Below, piece by piece: positions 1 to 7,255 of a DNA stretch of 19,234 nucleotides. The notes below the pieces were generated by a model. It ran no database searches. It was not told where the DNA came from and was given only the letters and a program-made list of their open reading frames with translations. Each line of letters begins with the position of its first letter. Within the stretch, counting starts at the first letter, position 1. The stretch comes from Candidatus Njordarchaeum guaymasense (GTDB lineage Archaea; Asgardarchaeota; Njordarchaeia; Njordarchaeales; Njordarchaeaceae). Position numbers and translations under genes: made by a program. The stretch spans positions 1 to 19,234 of the forward strand of contig JAUQYT010000053.1 in assembly GCA_030587605.1 (NCBI GenBank). Reading direction: 5' to 3'.

Positions 1-686
1 GTGGTGGACCAACTTATCCCGATGATACGATGTTCGCCCAAGTTATGAAGGTTCTCCAAAAGTACAATGTTTGGAGCGACGCGCCCACAAGCATAAAGAA
101 CTACCTGAATAAGGCAATGGTAGGTGGGGCACCTGAAACCTTGAAAACAGGGGACAAACCGCTGACACACACAAGAAACTATCTGCTGATGAATAACAGA
201 ATGTTCAGCGAAAAGCTCATGGAATTCATACAACGAAGGAACATCAATACTTACCTCATGTCTGCTAGCGTAAGGGAAAAATCAGCTCCCGTGGGCAACT
301 TGATCTCGATGATAGGAAGGGACATGAGGAAGAATTTCAAGAAACCCAGCGCACTCATAGTCTCCGGGAACATAGGCATCACAAGTGAAATCCAGAACTA
401 CGAGTCAAACGTGTACGCTGCATTTCACGCGCTCAAAAACTTGGCGGACGTCAAAGGAATGGAACTCCTCTCAATGGACACCAGAGGCCTAGATGGAATG
501 ACTGAAGCAGCAGGAGCCCTAGTTGACTCTAACACAATGACTGAAACCCTCATAAAGGGACCTAAACTCGAGTTCTACTACGACCAAATGGAGGCGTTCA
601 AGTTCCTGAAAGAAGCCAACGCGTTAATCTACACTGGGTGGACAGGAACAGACGTAGGCGACATACTCATCCTATCAAACTACTAA
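1..686 (+). CDS. Glycerate 2-kinase, MOFRL family, divergent (C-terminal part only)
   Basis: The frame is open from the left edge (first full codon at nt 3) to the TAA at 684-686, so the N-terminal half lies outside the window; 227 residues are visible against about 440 usual for the family. Family members phosphorylate D-glycerate to 2-phosphoglycerate in the cytoplasm. The visible part follows the family order: GGPTYPDD near the start (usual SGPTVPDPT), then a MOFRL-like C-terminal domain with TRGLDGMTEAAGALVD (usual TDGxDGPTDAAGAIVD), and near the end TGWTGTDVGDI (usual TGPTGTNVxDL). The glycine-rich GGExTV...GGRNQE stretch is replaced by SGNIGITSEIQNYESN, so the protein belongs to a diverged branch and its substrate may differ. 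It converges on the beta-galactosidase gene with an 18-nt gap. The ATG at 30 is internal. Family call is fairly sure; glycerate as substrate is inferred. Confidence 0.72.
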   Translation, partial: GGPTYPDDTMFAQVMKVLQKYNVWSDAPTSIKNYLNKAMVGGAPETLKTGDKPLTHTRNYLLMNNRMFSEKLMEFIQRRNINTYLMSASVREKSAPVGNLISMIGRDMRKNFKKPSALIVSGNIGITSEIQNYESNVYAAFHALKNLADVKGMELLSMDTRGLDGMTEAAGALVDSNTMTETLIKGPKLEFYYDQMEAFKFLKEANALIYTGWTGTDVGDILILSNY

Positions 687-704
687 CTCTCTTGTCGCTG
701 TTTT

Positions 705-3110
705 TCAGGGGAGATCAGATAGGGGCTTCATCCCCTCAACAATTATCTTGATGGTTCCTTTTGCATTCCTGAACTCCAGTGTCTCTCCTTTAGCTGAATG
801 CTTGTAGAGCTTCTCTTCAGCTCTCTTCTTCTGTCCCTTTAAATCAACAGCTACTTTGCCATTTGTTCCCTCGTATCCCCAAGCGTGTATCACAATCTCG
901 TCATTGCATCTATGTTGGATCCGTGTGATCTCGCTTGTCAGGTATTTGATCTCACCAAGCTCCGTTTTAAGGTTGATCGGCCATGCTATTGCACTCCTCT
1001 TGGCAATCTTTACACGTGGGATCTTCGTGACCTTGCTGCTTTTACCTGGATCAATGAATGAGATACTCGTTTCTACGTCTTCGCCCGAAAGATTTGACAA
1101 GTATAGGAGCGCTGAGCCATTTGGAGACACTCTCTCAATGACATTCACATCCCTGTTGCCAGCGTTGGCGACTGATTTCACTTTTAAACTTGATAAGAAG
1201 CTGAGAAATGTATCAATTCCGCCAACATCCCGTAGATTGGTTGGAAGGAATCCCAACACTACTATCTGTCCCCTACCGACCTTCTTTAGGTATCCGCATA
1301 TTTGACTGGTAGATGATGTCTTGGCTATTGGAACAGCGCCGGCGCCTTCACTCTCGAGGACGTTAACCCTCGCAACTTTAAGGCTTCCAGAGTTCTTTAG
1401 TTCGACCGACTCCGTCTCTACGTTCTCTAGGACCTTGATTTTCAGCACATCGCGTAAAACGGTACACGACTCCATGTTACCATCCATGTACGGAATGGTC
1501 GGACCGATCAGCACAGTCGATCCGTTTCTGATTAGACCTAGCAGAGCCTCCTGTGCGCCTTTGTCAAGGAAGTCGTAAAGTGGAACAGACAACAACTTGT
1601 ACGCTGATACAGCCTTGGTGTTGATGTGTTCCAAGTCGAAGTACTCAAGATTGAAACCCGCCATCTGCAAAATGGCTTCAAAACTAGGCGAACGACTCAT
1701 CTCAGCTGCAATATTGTACGTTAATCCGGCTGACTTTGTGCTCAAAGGCCCGCACCAATAGAAGTATGGGTGGTAGTATGAGACTCCTATCTCCGCCAGT
1801 GCCCGGGACTCAAGGATGGTTTCTTCATTTGCCTGCGTGAAGTCGAGGAACCGCTTCATTACGGGCAGGCGTCGTCCGTCGCGTCCGTCCTCTTGTATGG
1901 CGCAGTCATAGTCGTAGCTTTCTCCCGTGGTTCCCCATCCTTTCGGGTTTGTTCCTCCAACCCACATGTAGTAAGATATACCTTTCAGACCGTGCGCGTA
2001 GCTGATTCTTTGATGCAAGTGCGTTGTGTTCAGTGGAACCTTGGCGTTGTACCAACCGCCTTGAAATTCAAGGCTCGTAGGATATTGCTCAGGACATTGG
2101 GCCTTCATTATTTCGATGGGTTCAATAACTTTCCCTGTGGCGTCAATCAAATCCTTGATGCTACTGGGATACATGTCAATGCCCACAAAGAAATGACGAG
2201 ATTTCTTGTACATGTTGGAGGGATTCCCGTAGGCAGTGGTAATCTCGTTAGCACTTATAGGAACCTTGATCCCAGCTTCTCTAAACACACTGGCAACTTC
2301 TTGTAGGTAATCGGTTACGATATCTTCCTTGAAGGCAGCCCAGTCGAACAAGGTGAGCAATTGACCCTTGCTCTTAGGATTTGAACGGGGAGGATCGACC
2401 TCGCCAATATCGCCGTAGCTTGTCCCATAAAGGTTGTTAAGTGTTGAGATGTCACCGTATTTCCCTTTTAACCACTTCTGATAGAGCCCTTCAGTACCGT
2501 CCTCCTTGGAACCAATGTTGATAGGATTGTAATCAGTGTCAAATGGGGATGGGTGAAAACCGTAACAGGTCTCATTATCAGCTTGTACCATGAGCAGTTT
2601 ATCAGGGTACTCCTCGTCAAATTTCCTGAGGAGAGGAATGAAGGCTCTCAGCCACTTTCTCGAATACTCTAGGTAGGTTGGATGAAGGTACGAGACAACT
2701 GGGGCATGTGGCTCCATCCGAGAGGTGACTCGGCCCGTGGAGTCTAGGCTCATTATCTCAGGGTACTTGTGAAACAGCCATTGGGGAAACCCTCCGTTAA
2801 GCCACTCAGCGCACGCCCAAGGCCCCTGTCTTGAAATAAGCATTAAACCTGACTCACCGACTAGATCCAAGAAATGCTCAATATCTCTTTCAGGGTGAGT
2901 TTTTCCGGTGAAGTCGAACTCACCTTCCCGAAGTTCGTGCCAATTCCAGAAGAAGTAGGCACTCAGAGTGTTCAACCCTGCTTCCCGCATTCTTCTTAAC
3001 CTATCAGCCCACTGATCCCTGCTGACCCTGGCATAGTGAAGCTCACCTGCACGGAGCATCAACTTCCTCCCATTCACCAAGAGATAATTCTTGTCTATCT
3101 CAACTTTCAT
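705..3110 (-). CDS. Beta-galactosidase, glycoside hydrolase family 35 type (clan GH-A)
   Basis: 801 residues, no signal peptide or membrane segment, so probably cytoplasmic. It would release terminal beta-galactosyl residues from small oligosaccharides with retention. The N-terminal third reads as GH35: LRAGELHYARVSRDQWADRL, FFWNWHE, RQGPWACAEWLNGGFPQWL (residues 94-112). The likely acid/base is E180 in MVQADNETCYG, and the likely nucleophile E348 in SLEFQGGWYN. Residues 210-240 (YQKWLKGKYGDISTLNNLYG) resemble the segment after the acid/base in GH42 enzymes, so the protein sits between the two families. Residues after about 520 form the beta-rich C-terminal part. Start chosen at ATG 3110 because AGGGAGGAG lies 7 nt upstream; a frame-open extension to 3182 adds 24 residues unlike any GH35 N-terminus. 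Single gene, divergent from the nitroreductase unit. The exact sugar cannot be told from sequence. Confidence 0.85.
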   Translation of the reverse strand: MKVEIDKNYLLVNGRKLMLRAGELHYARVSRDQWADRLRRMREAGLNTLSAYFFWNWHELREGEFDFTGKTHPERDIEHFLDLVGESGLMLISRQGPWACAEWLNGGFPQWLFHKYPEIMSLDSTGRVTSRMEPHAPVVSYLHPTYLEYSRKWLRAFIPLLRKFDEEYPDKLLMVQADNETCYGFHPSPFDTDYNPINIGSKEDGTEGLYQKWLKGKYGDISTLNNLYGTSYGDIGEVDPPRSNPKSKGQLLTLFDWAAFKEDIVTDYLQEVASVFREAGIKVPISANEITTAYGNPSNMYKKSRHFFVGIDMYPSSIKDLIDATGKVIEPIEIMKAQCPEQYPTSLEFQGGWYNAKVPLNTTHLHQRISYAHGLKGISYYMWVGGTNPKGWGTTGESYDYDCAIQEDGRDGRRLPVMKRFLDFTQANEETILESRALAEIGVSYYHPYFYWCGPLSTKSAGLTYNIAAEMSRSPSFEAILQMAGFNLEYFDLEHINTKAVSAYKLLSVPLYDFLDKGAQEALLGLIRNGSTVLIGPTIPYMDGNMESCTVLRDVLKIKVLENVETESVELKNSGSLKVARVNVLESEGAGAVPIAKTSSTSQICGYLKKVGRGQIVVLGFLPTNLRDVGGIDTFLSFLSSLKVKSVANAGNRDVNVIERVSPNGSALLYLSNLSGEDVETSISFIDPGKSSKVTKIPRVKIAKRSAIAWPINLKTELGEIKYLTSEITRIQHRCNDEIVIHAWGYEGTNGKVAVDLKGQKKRAEEKLYKHSAKGETLEFRNAKGTIKIIVEGMKPLSDLP

Positions 3111-3117
3111 CTTGAAG

Positions 3118-3126
3118 CTCCTCCCT
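3118..3126 (-). promoter_or_regulatory. Ribosome binding site of the beta-galactosidase gene
   Basis: AGGGAGGAG on the minus strand, 7 nt before ATG 3110. It decides the start against the upstream in-frame codon at 3182. Confidence 0.75.
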
Positions 3127-3232
3127 GAGAAAGTCCATTGAGAAGTATGACATGTGTTATTCTCCGTAAAGTTCACCAACAATAAAAAGCTATCTTACGA
3201 AGACCACAGTTAGTATTCGACAACATAAGACA

Positions 3233-3241
3233 ATATTTAAT
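3233..3241 (+). promoter_or_regulatory. Candidate TATA box for the nitroreductase-HAD unit
   Basis: ATATTTAAT, about 52-60 nt before the nitroreductase start, which would give a 5' leader of roughly 30 nt. The 182-bp gap between the divergent genes (3111-3292) also holds an AT-rich patch near 3181-3190 that could serve the beta-galactosidase gene on the other strand. Pattern match only. Confidence 0.4.
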
Positions 3242-3292
3242 TAGCAAGGTAAACGTTAGCTTCAAAGATACTCAAGAAAATGTTAAAAGGGA

Positions 3293-4084
3293 ATGACTAT
3301 GGAGGACTCCCCTCTACTAAATCCAATTCTCGAGAGAACCTCGATTAGAGACTTCGAGAAAGGCAGGAAGGTCCCAGAGAAGGTCCTAGAGAAGATCTTG
3401 ATTAGCGGGATTAGAGCGCCCTCAGCTGGAAACATTCAACCAAGATCATTCGTAGTTGTTAACGACCAGACTGTTAAAGATCGTTTGTACGAACTTTGCG
3501 AGAACCAAGCTTTCATGAAGGATGCCCCGGTCTGGATTGTGCCATGCGTTGACCTTCACCGACACTTAATGGCTGCGAGATTGACAGGCGTGGAATACGA
3601 CTACACTGGCATCCTCCCATACACATTCGGTGTTTTGGACACTGCGCTATCCATTGAGAATATGGTGATAGCAGCAGAAGCATTAGGACTAGGCAGTGTA
3701 ATGATCGGGTCGATTATAGATCACCCTGGAAAAGTCAAGGAGATCCTAAAGTTACCTGAACATTCCTTAGCTCTATGCATTCTATGCATTGGTTACCCAA
3801 AGAAGAAGCCAGAGAAAAGAGAAAAGTGGGGCTACAATGTGATAGTCTGCGAGAATCACTATAGGGACATCGAGGCGGAAAAAGTAACTGAATACTGGAA
3901 TAGATGCCTAACCAATGACCTTGAACGAAGCGGGAAAGATCTCCATGAAGAAAAAAAATCCTATACGGAAGGTTGCTATGGAAAAGCCTATTCAGCCCAC
4001 TACACGGAAAAGTACGTAAGAACAACAAGTAAGAAACTAATGGCTTTCCTCAAGGAGCAAGATTTTCTCAGGAATCAAGCGTGA
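3293..4084 (+). CDS. FMN-dependent nitroreductase family protein
   Basis: 263 residues. The nitroreductase fold binds FMN and uses NAD(P)H to reduce quinones, flavins, nitro compounds or halogenated compounds; the physiological substrate cannot be predicted here. Visible signatures are the FMN-phosphate motif R15-x-S17-x-R19 (RTSIR), RAPSAGNIQP at 41-50, and the glycine-rich EALGLGSVMIG segment near 130-140 followed by the usual CIGYPKKKP strand. After about residue 190 there is an unusual charged tail of roughly 70 residues (from ERSGKDLHEEKKSYTEGCYG onward) not needed for the fold. Two in-frame ATGs (3293 and 3299) follow AAAGGGA; the second has the more usual spacing. First gene of a two-gene unit: the HAD gene starts 7 nt after its stop. 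A 9-bp perfect tandem repeat (3773-3790) encodes LCILCI. Confidence 0.85.
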   Translation: MTMEDSPLLNPILERTSIRDFEKGRKVPEKVLEKILISGIRAPSAGNIQPRSFVVVNDQTVKDRLYELCENQAFMKDAPVWIVPCVDLHRHLMAARLTGVEYDYTGILPYTFGVLDTALSIENMVIAAEALGLGSVMIGSIIDHPGKVKEILKLPEHSLALCILCIGYPKKKPEKREKWGYNVIVCENHYRDIEAEKVTEYWNRCLTNDLERSGKDLHEEKKSYTEGCYGKAYSAHYTEKYVRTTSKKLMAFLKEQDFLRNQA

Positions 4085-4090
4085 TGATGC

Positions 4091-4588
4091 ATGGCGAGAA
4101 TCAAGTTGGTAGTGTTTGACGCTGACGACACTCTCTTCAGCAGTTCATCAGATTGCTACTTGGGTCAAGTTAGACTTCCTGTGAGGAGACTAGACGAGAA
4201 CACTGTAGTTGATACAGCAGGTTGCAGGATCATACTTGATCCAGAAGCCAGATCAGTTCTGCAAGAGCTCAGGAAACGAGGGATCCACGTATCGTTAGAT
4301 AGCGTCAACAGACATCGAGAAGCCAATGAAATCATTAGGTTGCTGGAACTCGACAAAACTCTTGAGCATTCGAAGATCAATTTTGGTGACAAGGGCAACA
4401 ACATTCTGGAGATCCTTCAAGATTTCGGGAGAGAAGATCACTTGGAGATATCTCCTGATGAAGTGATGTTCATCGATGATGTTGAAAAGTTCTGCAACGA
4501 CGTCAAAAGAGTATTGAGAGGAAGGGGTGTCGTTCTGCAGAAGGGGAAAGACATTGACCACCTGTCAGAACTACTCAATTTCCTGTGA
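4091..4588 (+). CDS. Small HAD-superfamily phosphatase, magnesium-dependent phosphatase-1-like
   Basis: 165 residues. HAD motif I is FDADDTL with nucleophile D10 and general acid/base D12; motif II is likely S68 in VSLDSVN; motif III may be K101 in the NFGDKGNN stretch; motif IV is the acidic pair D129-D130 in VMFIDDVEKF. There is no large cap, only a short insert at about 16-50, as in MDP-1-type enzymes (Mg2+-dependent aspartyl-phosphate hydrolases proposed to act on protein phosphotyrosine, sugar phosphates or glycation products). The start lies 7 nt after the nitroreductase stop, so the two are surely co-transcribed; the GTGATG just before it may be a weak ribosome binding site. Substrate unknown. 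Family assignment is confident, subfamily less so. Confidence 0.82.
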   Translation: MARIKLVVFDADDTLFSSSSDCYLGQVRLPVRRLDENTVVDTAGCRIILDPEARSVLQELRKRGIHVSLDSVNRHREANEIIRLLELDKTLEHSKINFGDKGNNILEILQDFGREDHLEISPDEVMFIDDVEKFCNDVKRVLRGRGVVLQKGKDIDHLSELLNFL

Positions 4589-4627
4589 AATACAAAACAC
4601 TTACGCTGTTAACCCCTATCCAAAGTC

Positions 4628-4634
4628 AAAAAAA
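4628..4634 (-). terminator. Oligo-T terminator candidate of the HU gene
   Basis: Seven T in a row on the minus strand, about 50 nt past the HU stop and between two convergent genes. Archaeal transcription usually ends at such T-runs without a stem. The gap 4589-4683 shows nothing else. Confidence 0.45.
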
Positions 4635-4683
4635 GGATGTCATTGATTGTAGACCTATACCAATGACTAGCTTCTTCTGGTGA

Positions 4684-4959
4684 CTACTTCAAAACCTTGG
4701 CCTTGAGCTCAGCACCTGGCTTGAAAGCGGGAACCTTCTTAGCTGGTATGCTTATTTTCTCTTTTGTCTTCGGGTTAATGCCCATTCTAGCTTTCCTCTT
4801 CTTCACTAGGAAGGTGCCAAATCCAACGAAGGCTACCTTGTCACCCATATCAAGAGCACTAGCTATCCCATCGAAAATCGCATCCACAGCCTTCCCTGCA
4901 GCAGCCTTGGTCGACTCAGTATGCTTTGCTACTAGGTCAATCAAATCGCCTTTATTCAC
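4684..4959 (-). CDS. HU-family histone-like DNA-binding protein (bacterial type)
   Basis: 91 residues from the GTG at 4959, the standard HU length. HU dimers bind and bend DNA with little sequence preference and compact the nucleoid. The sequence shows the HU plan: N-terminal helices (MNKGDLIDLVAKHTESTKAA), the turn GFGTF at 46-50, the DNA-binding arm RKARMGINPKT at 55-65 with the intercalating proline (P63), then IPAKKVPAFKPG at 71-82. GTG 4959 is chosen because GGGGGTGA lies 8 nt upstream and the protein then starts as typical HU does; the frame is open to a TTG at 4977, which would add six residues and bury the ribosome binding site. Single gene with its own TATA box. In an archaeon this is a bacterial-type protein, probably acquired by transfer. 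Confidence 0.95.
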   Translation of the reverse strand: MNKGDLIDLVAKHTESTKAAAGKAVDAIFDGIASALDMGDKVAFVGFGTFLVKKRKARMGINPKTKEKISIPAKKVPAFKPGAELKAKVLK

Positions 4960-4967
4960 TTGCCTTT

Positions 4968-4975
4968 TCACCCCC
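4968..4975 (-). promoter_or_regulatory. Ribosome binding site of the HU gene
   Basis: GGGGGTGA on the minus strand, 8 nt before GTG 4959. The GGTGA core pairs with the archaeal 16S rRNA 3' end and fixes the start. Confidence 0.65.
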
Positions 4976-5010
4976 AATCTGGAAATCCAATTCCCTATTG
5001 TATTCTCGAC

Positions 5011-5022
5011 TATTTTAAATTT
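5011..5022 (-). promoter_or_regulatory. Candidate TATA box of the HU gene
   Basis: AAATTTAAAATA on the minus strand, about 52-63 nt before GTG 4959, preceded by an A-rich stretch. Predicted leader is about 25-30 nt. Confidence 0.5.
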
Positions 5023-5046
5023 TAGTTTTTTTAGATAGTTTCATCC

Positions 5047-5053
5047 AAAAAAA
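5047..5053 (-). terminator. Oligo-T terminator candidate of prs
   Basis: Seven T in a row on the minus strand, about 140 nt past the prs stop and just before the HU promoter. It would keep prs transcripts out of the HU gene. Confidence 0.3.
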
Positions 5054-5148
5054 TCGTGTATCTCCGTCCCTTTCATCGACGTTTGACGAAGAAAAGGCAA
5101 CGCGGCGATGGATATTTCCCTCACAGGATGAAGTGCCTTTAACCTGTG

Positions 5149-5171
5149 GTTTCACTTCCCAAATGTGAAAC
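5149..5171. repeat. Perfect 7-bp inverted repeat GTTTCAC-N9-GTGAAAC
   Basis: Arms at 5149-5155 and 5165-5171 with a 9-nt spacer, 23 nt past the prs stop. It could be a 3' hairpin of prs RNA or a protein-binding site. No T-run follows it directly. The same 7-mer GTTTCAC occurs at 8560-8566 in the iol control region. Confidence 0.5.
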
Positions 5172-5194
5172 AGTAGCGAGATGTCTTCTTTCTA

Positions 5195-6127
5195 TTACAG
5201 TATCTGCTTTACCTTTTCACTCATTACTTTCGCAACGCTTGCAACCTCAACACCTTTGGCAGAGGTTTCTATGGTGTCAGTCGTTACTATGAATAGTGGC
5301 GACTCCTTCCTCAGCAGGTCAGTGGCGCCGGGGCTATGAACTGGGTGGACGTAGGTGAACGCAACCTTCTTGGCGCCCATCTTTCTCCTAAGCATGTTTG
5401 CCGCCCGCGCTGTTGTCTTACCCGTGCTCACGATGTCATCAACAAGTAGTATCGATTTACCTTTCACGTCCACATCTTGAACTATATTCTGCGTAATCTC
5501 TCCAGTATTCACGTCCCGTTTCTTCTCCAAGGCTGATGCTTGGTGGGAGCCTATGAGGTCAGCCATCTCCTTAGCCCAAGCCAGTCCCTCCGAGTCGGGG
5601 GCGAATACAATGAACTCTTCAGGAGATTTTACTTTGCTTTTCACGAATTGACCAAGGGCCGTTATTCCTGAGACATCGTAGGCCTTGATTTTTGGAAACC
5701 ACTTCTCTAGCCCTGTGATGCGATGCACATGGGACGTGACTGTTATGAAGTCAGTGACTCCTGTTTCCTCGAAGATTTTTGCGACGATACCGCACGATAC
5801 GGGCTCGCCCAGCCTGAACTCGTTGTCTTGCCGTGCGTAGGCAAAATACGGAAATGCTACTATCAGCCTCTTTGTTTCATATCTCTTTAGAGTTGAGAGT
5901 GTTAGGAAGCTCCTCATTACGTAGTTGTTGACGTTTTCCTCTTCCTTCTTTTGGAAAACGGCTACGACATTCCTGTTTTTCACGTCCTCAATGCTATTCA
6001 CGAGTATTCGCGGAGCGATCTCTCCGTCAGGGAATACTCGATCCTCAATTTGGATGAACTTGACACCTAATTCATTTGCCACCTTGAAACCGAGGCTTGG
6101 ATCGCCCACAACAACGAGTTCGCTCAT
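5195..6127 (-). CDS. prs: Ribose-phosphate pyrophosphokinase (PRPP synthetase)
   Basis: 310 residues. It makes 5-phosphoribosyl-1-pyrophosphate from ribose 5-phosphate and ATP for nucleotide, histidine and tryptophan synthesis. Visible motifs are FPDGEIAPRI at 32-41, the YFAYARQDNEFRLGEPVS segment at 94-111 (ATP site), TSHVHRITG at 131-139 in place of the bacterial metal-binding DLHxxQIQGFF, the catalytic flexible loop EKKRDVNTGEI at 201-211 with its Lys-Arg pair, and the PRPP loop ILLVDDIVSTGKT at 226-238. The C-terminal TTDTIET is like archaeal enzymes. ATG 6127 is chosen because GGGGTGA lies 8 nt upstream; the open frame runs four codons further to a GTG at 6139. It lies 104 nt after iolN on the same strand, so read-through is possible, but the gap has an AT-rich patch near 6191-6202 that may be its own promoter. 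Confidence 0.95.
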   Translation of the reverse strand: MSELVVVGDPSLGFKVANELGVKFIQIEDRVFPDGEIAPRILVNSIEDVKNRNVVAVFQKKEEENVNNYVMRSFLTLSTLKRYETKRLIVAFPYFAYARQDNEFRLGEPVSCGIVAKIFEETGVTDFITVTSHVHRITGLEKWFPKIKAYDVSGITALGQFVKSKVKSPEEFIVFAPDSEGLAWAKEMADLIGSHQASALEKKRDVNTGEITQNIVQDVDVKGKSILLVDDIVSTGKTTARAANMLRRKMGAKKVAFTYVHPVHSPGATDLLRKESPLFIVTTDTIETSAKGVEVASVAKVMSEKVKQIL

Positions 6128-6135
6128 CGCAGACT

Positions 6136-6142
6136 TCACCCC
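6136..6142 (-). promoter_or_regulatory. Ribosome binding site of prs
   Basis: GGGGTGA on the minus strand, 8 nt before ATG 6127; same form and spacing as at the HU gene. Confidence 0.65.
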
Positions 6143-6231
6143 GGAACGAATCTGTGGAGCATGTCTTCTTTCCTTTGTCTATCTCCTTCTTCAATATATC
6201 TTATGAACCTGGTTGTGGATATAGTTGCCTT

Positions 6232-7200
6232 TTACGGCGGATAAGCTAGTGTGTAGATGTGTCTCCCGCCCTTGAGAGGTCCTTTAATGACTGCGTCTAT
6301 CTGCTCTTTAGATCTTTGGGTAACCTCATTGGATGGCGGAAGAACACCCGGCGGGAACCTCTTCATGATATCATTAACCAGTTCACATAGATAGTCAAGT
6401 AGTTCTTCGAGTCCTTTGAACGCTTTCTCAGCTTTAGCTAGTGTAGCTTTTCCAACACTCCCTTCAGGAGTCGCAGATATTTCCATGGGTCCGAGCCCAA
6501 CCTGACCGTACCAGGATATTGGTCTGCCATAGACATTGCCAGCTTTGTCAGTGTGCTTCAAATCTGGCATGTATCCTTTCGGCTTCGTGTCCACAGCGTA
6601 TTCCATTTTAATGAGTTCTGGGAAAAGCGCCAATGAGAAGGATGTCTCGACCTCGTCTGCGTGTATAAACGGTGTCTCGAATGGACCACCATGTGCTTTA
6701 TCCTTCACGTGTTGTGGAATAGCGTGGTACCAGTTCAAGTTAACGAATACTCCTGGAACTTGGTATTTCTTGGCAAATTGGTGGATTGCACTTGGAATGA
6801 CGTACTCCTGCCCATGCCCGTTCAGAAATATCTGTTTTCTGAAACCGGCGTTCCAGAATCCCGCCATGATCGCGCGTAGATTCGCCTTGAAGTCGTCGTC
6901 ATCAACGATTACTGTGCCTGGCATTCCTAGATGGTGATATGGGTGCGAACCATACCAAACTGGCTGAGCCACAGTACAACCAGTCTTTTGAGCTACCAAC
7001 TCAGCCATCCTGGTAACTAGGAATGTGTCTTCTCCCGGACAAGCATGAGGCCCATGATTCTCAGTACTGCCAACTGGGACGATTATGAGGTCGCATTTCT
7101 TGAGGCGGTCCTCTATCTCCTTCCAACTCATGTTCTGGAAGTATATTCCTGTCGGCTTGTCCAAGTGTCCTCCTTCAGGAGGCAGTTTCCAATTTCCCAT
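6232..7200 (-). CDS. iolN: 3-dehydro-scyllo-inosose hydrolase, creatininase family (IolN type)
   Basis: 322 residues. IolN opens the ring of 3-dehydro-scyllo-inosose by hydrolysis to give 5-dehydro-L-gluconate. The fold is creatininase-like; likely metal ligands are E47 and H49 (GSTENHGPH), D58 (GEDTF), H129 (LNGHGQEYV) and E183 (HADEVETS). Beyond the superfamily, the sequence follows what I remember of Thermotoga maritima IolN (TM0413) over its whole length: WYGSHPYHHLGMPGT, NWYHAI, FIHADEVETSFSLALFPE, EYAVDTKPKG, MKRFPPGVLPP. ATG 7200 is chosen because the protein then begins like TM0413 (NWK-P-EGG) and GGAAGTG lies about 8 nt upstream; the frame is open to TTG 7242, which has no ribosome binding site. 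It follows iolM by 55 nt on the same strand, the order of consecutive reactions. A generic creatininase call is the fallback. Confidence 0.88.
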   Translation of the reverse strand: MGNWKLPPEGGHLDKPTGIYFQNMSWKEIEDRLKKCDLIIVPVGSTENHGPHACPGEDTFLVTRMAELVAQKTGCTVAQPVWYGSHPYHHLGMPGTVIVDDDDFKANLRAIMAGFWNAGFRKQIFLNGHGQEYVIPSAIHQFAKKYQVPGVFVNLNWYHAIPQHVKDKAHGGPFETPFIHADEVETSFSLALFPELIKMEYAVDTKPKGYMPDLKHTDKAGNVYGRPISWYGQVGLGPMEISATPEGSVGKATLAKAEKAFKGLEELLDYLCELVNDIMKRFPPGVLPPSNEVTQRSKEQIDAVIKGPLKGGRHIYTLAYPP

Positions 7201-7255
7201 CTTGACTACACTTCCAACATCTTTCGGATTTTCAGGAAACAAACTTGGTTTACTG

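Noticed and set aside
856..1305. A 149-codon open frame on the plus strand inside the beta-galactosidase gene
   Set aside because: It lies wholly opposite conserved GH35 coding sequence, has no recognisable motif and no ribosome binding site; it is a shadow of the real gene.
3773..3790. Perfect 9-bp tandem repeat CTATGCATT x2
   Set aside because: It is in frame within the nitroreductase (LCILCI) in a normal beta-strand position; probably a small duplication or chance with no wider meaning.
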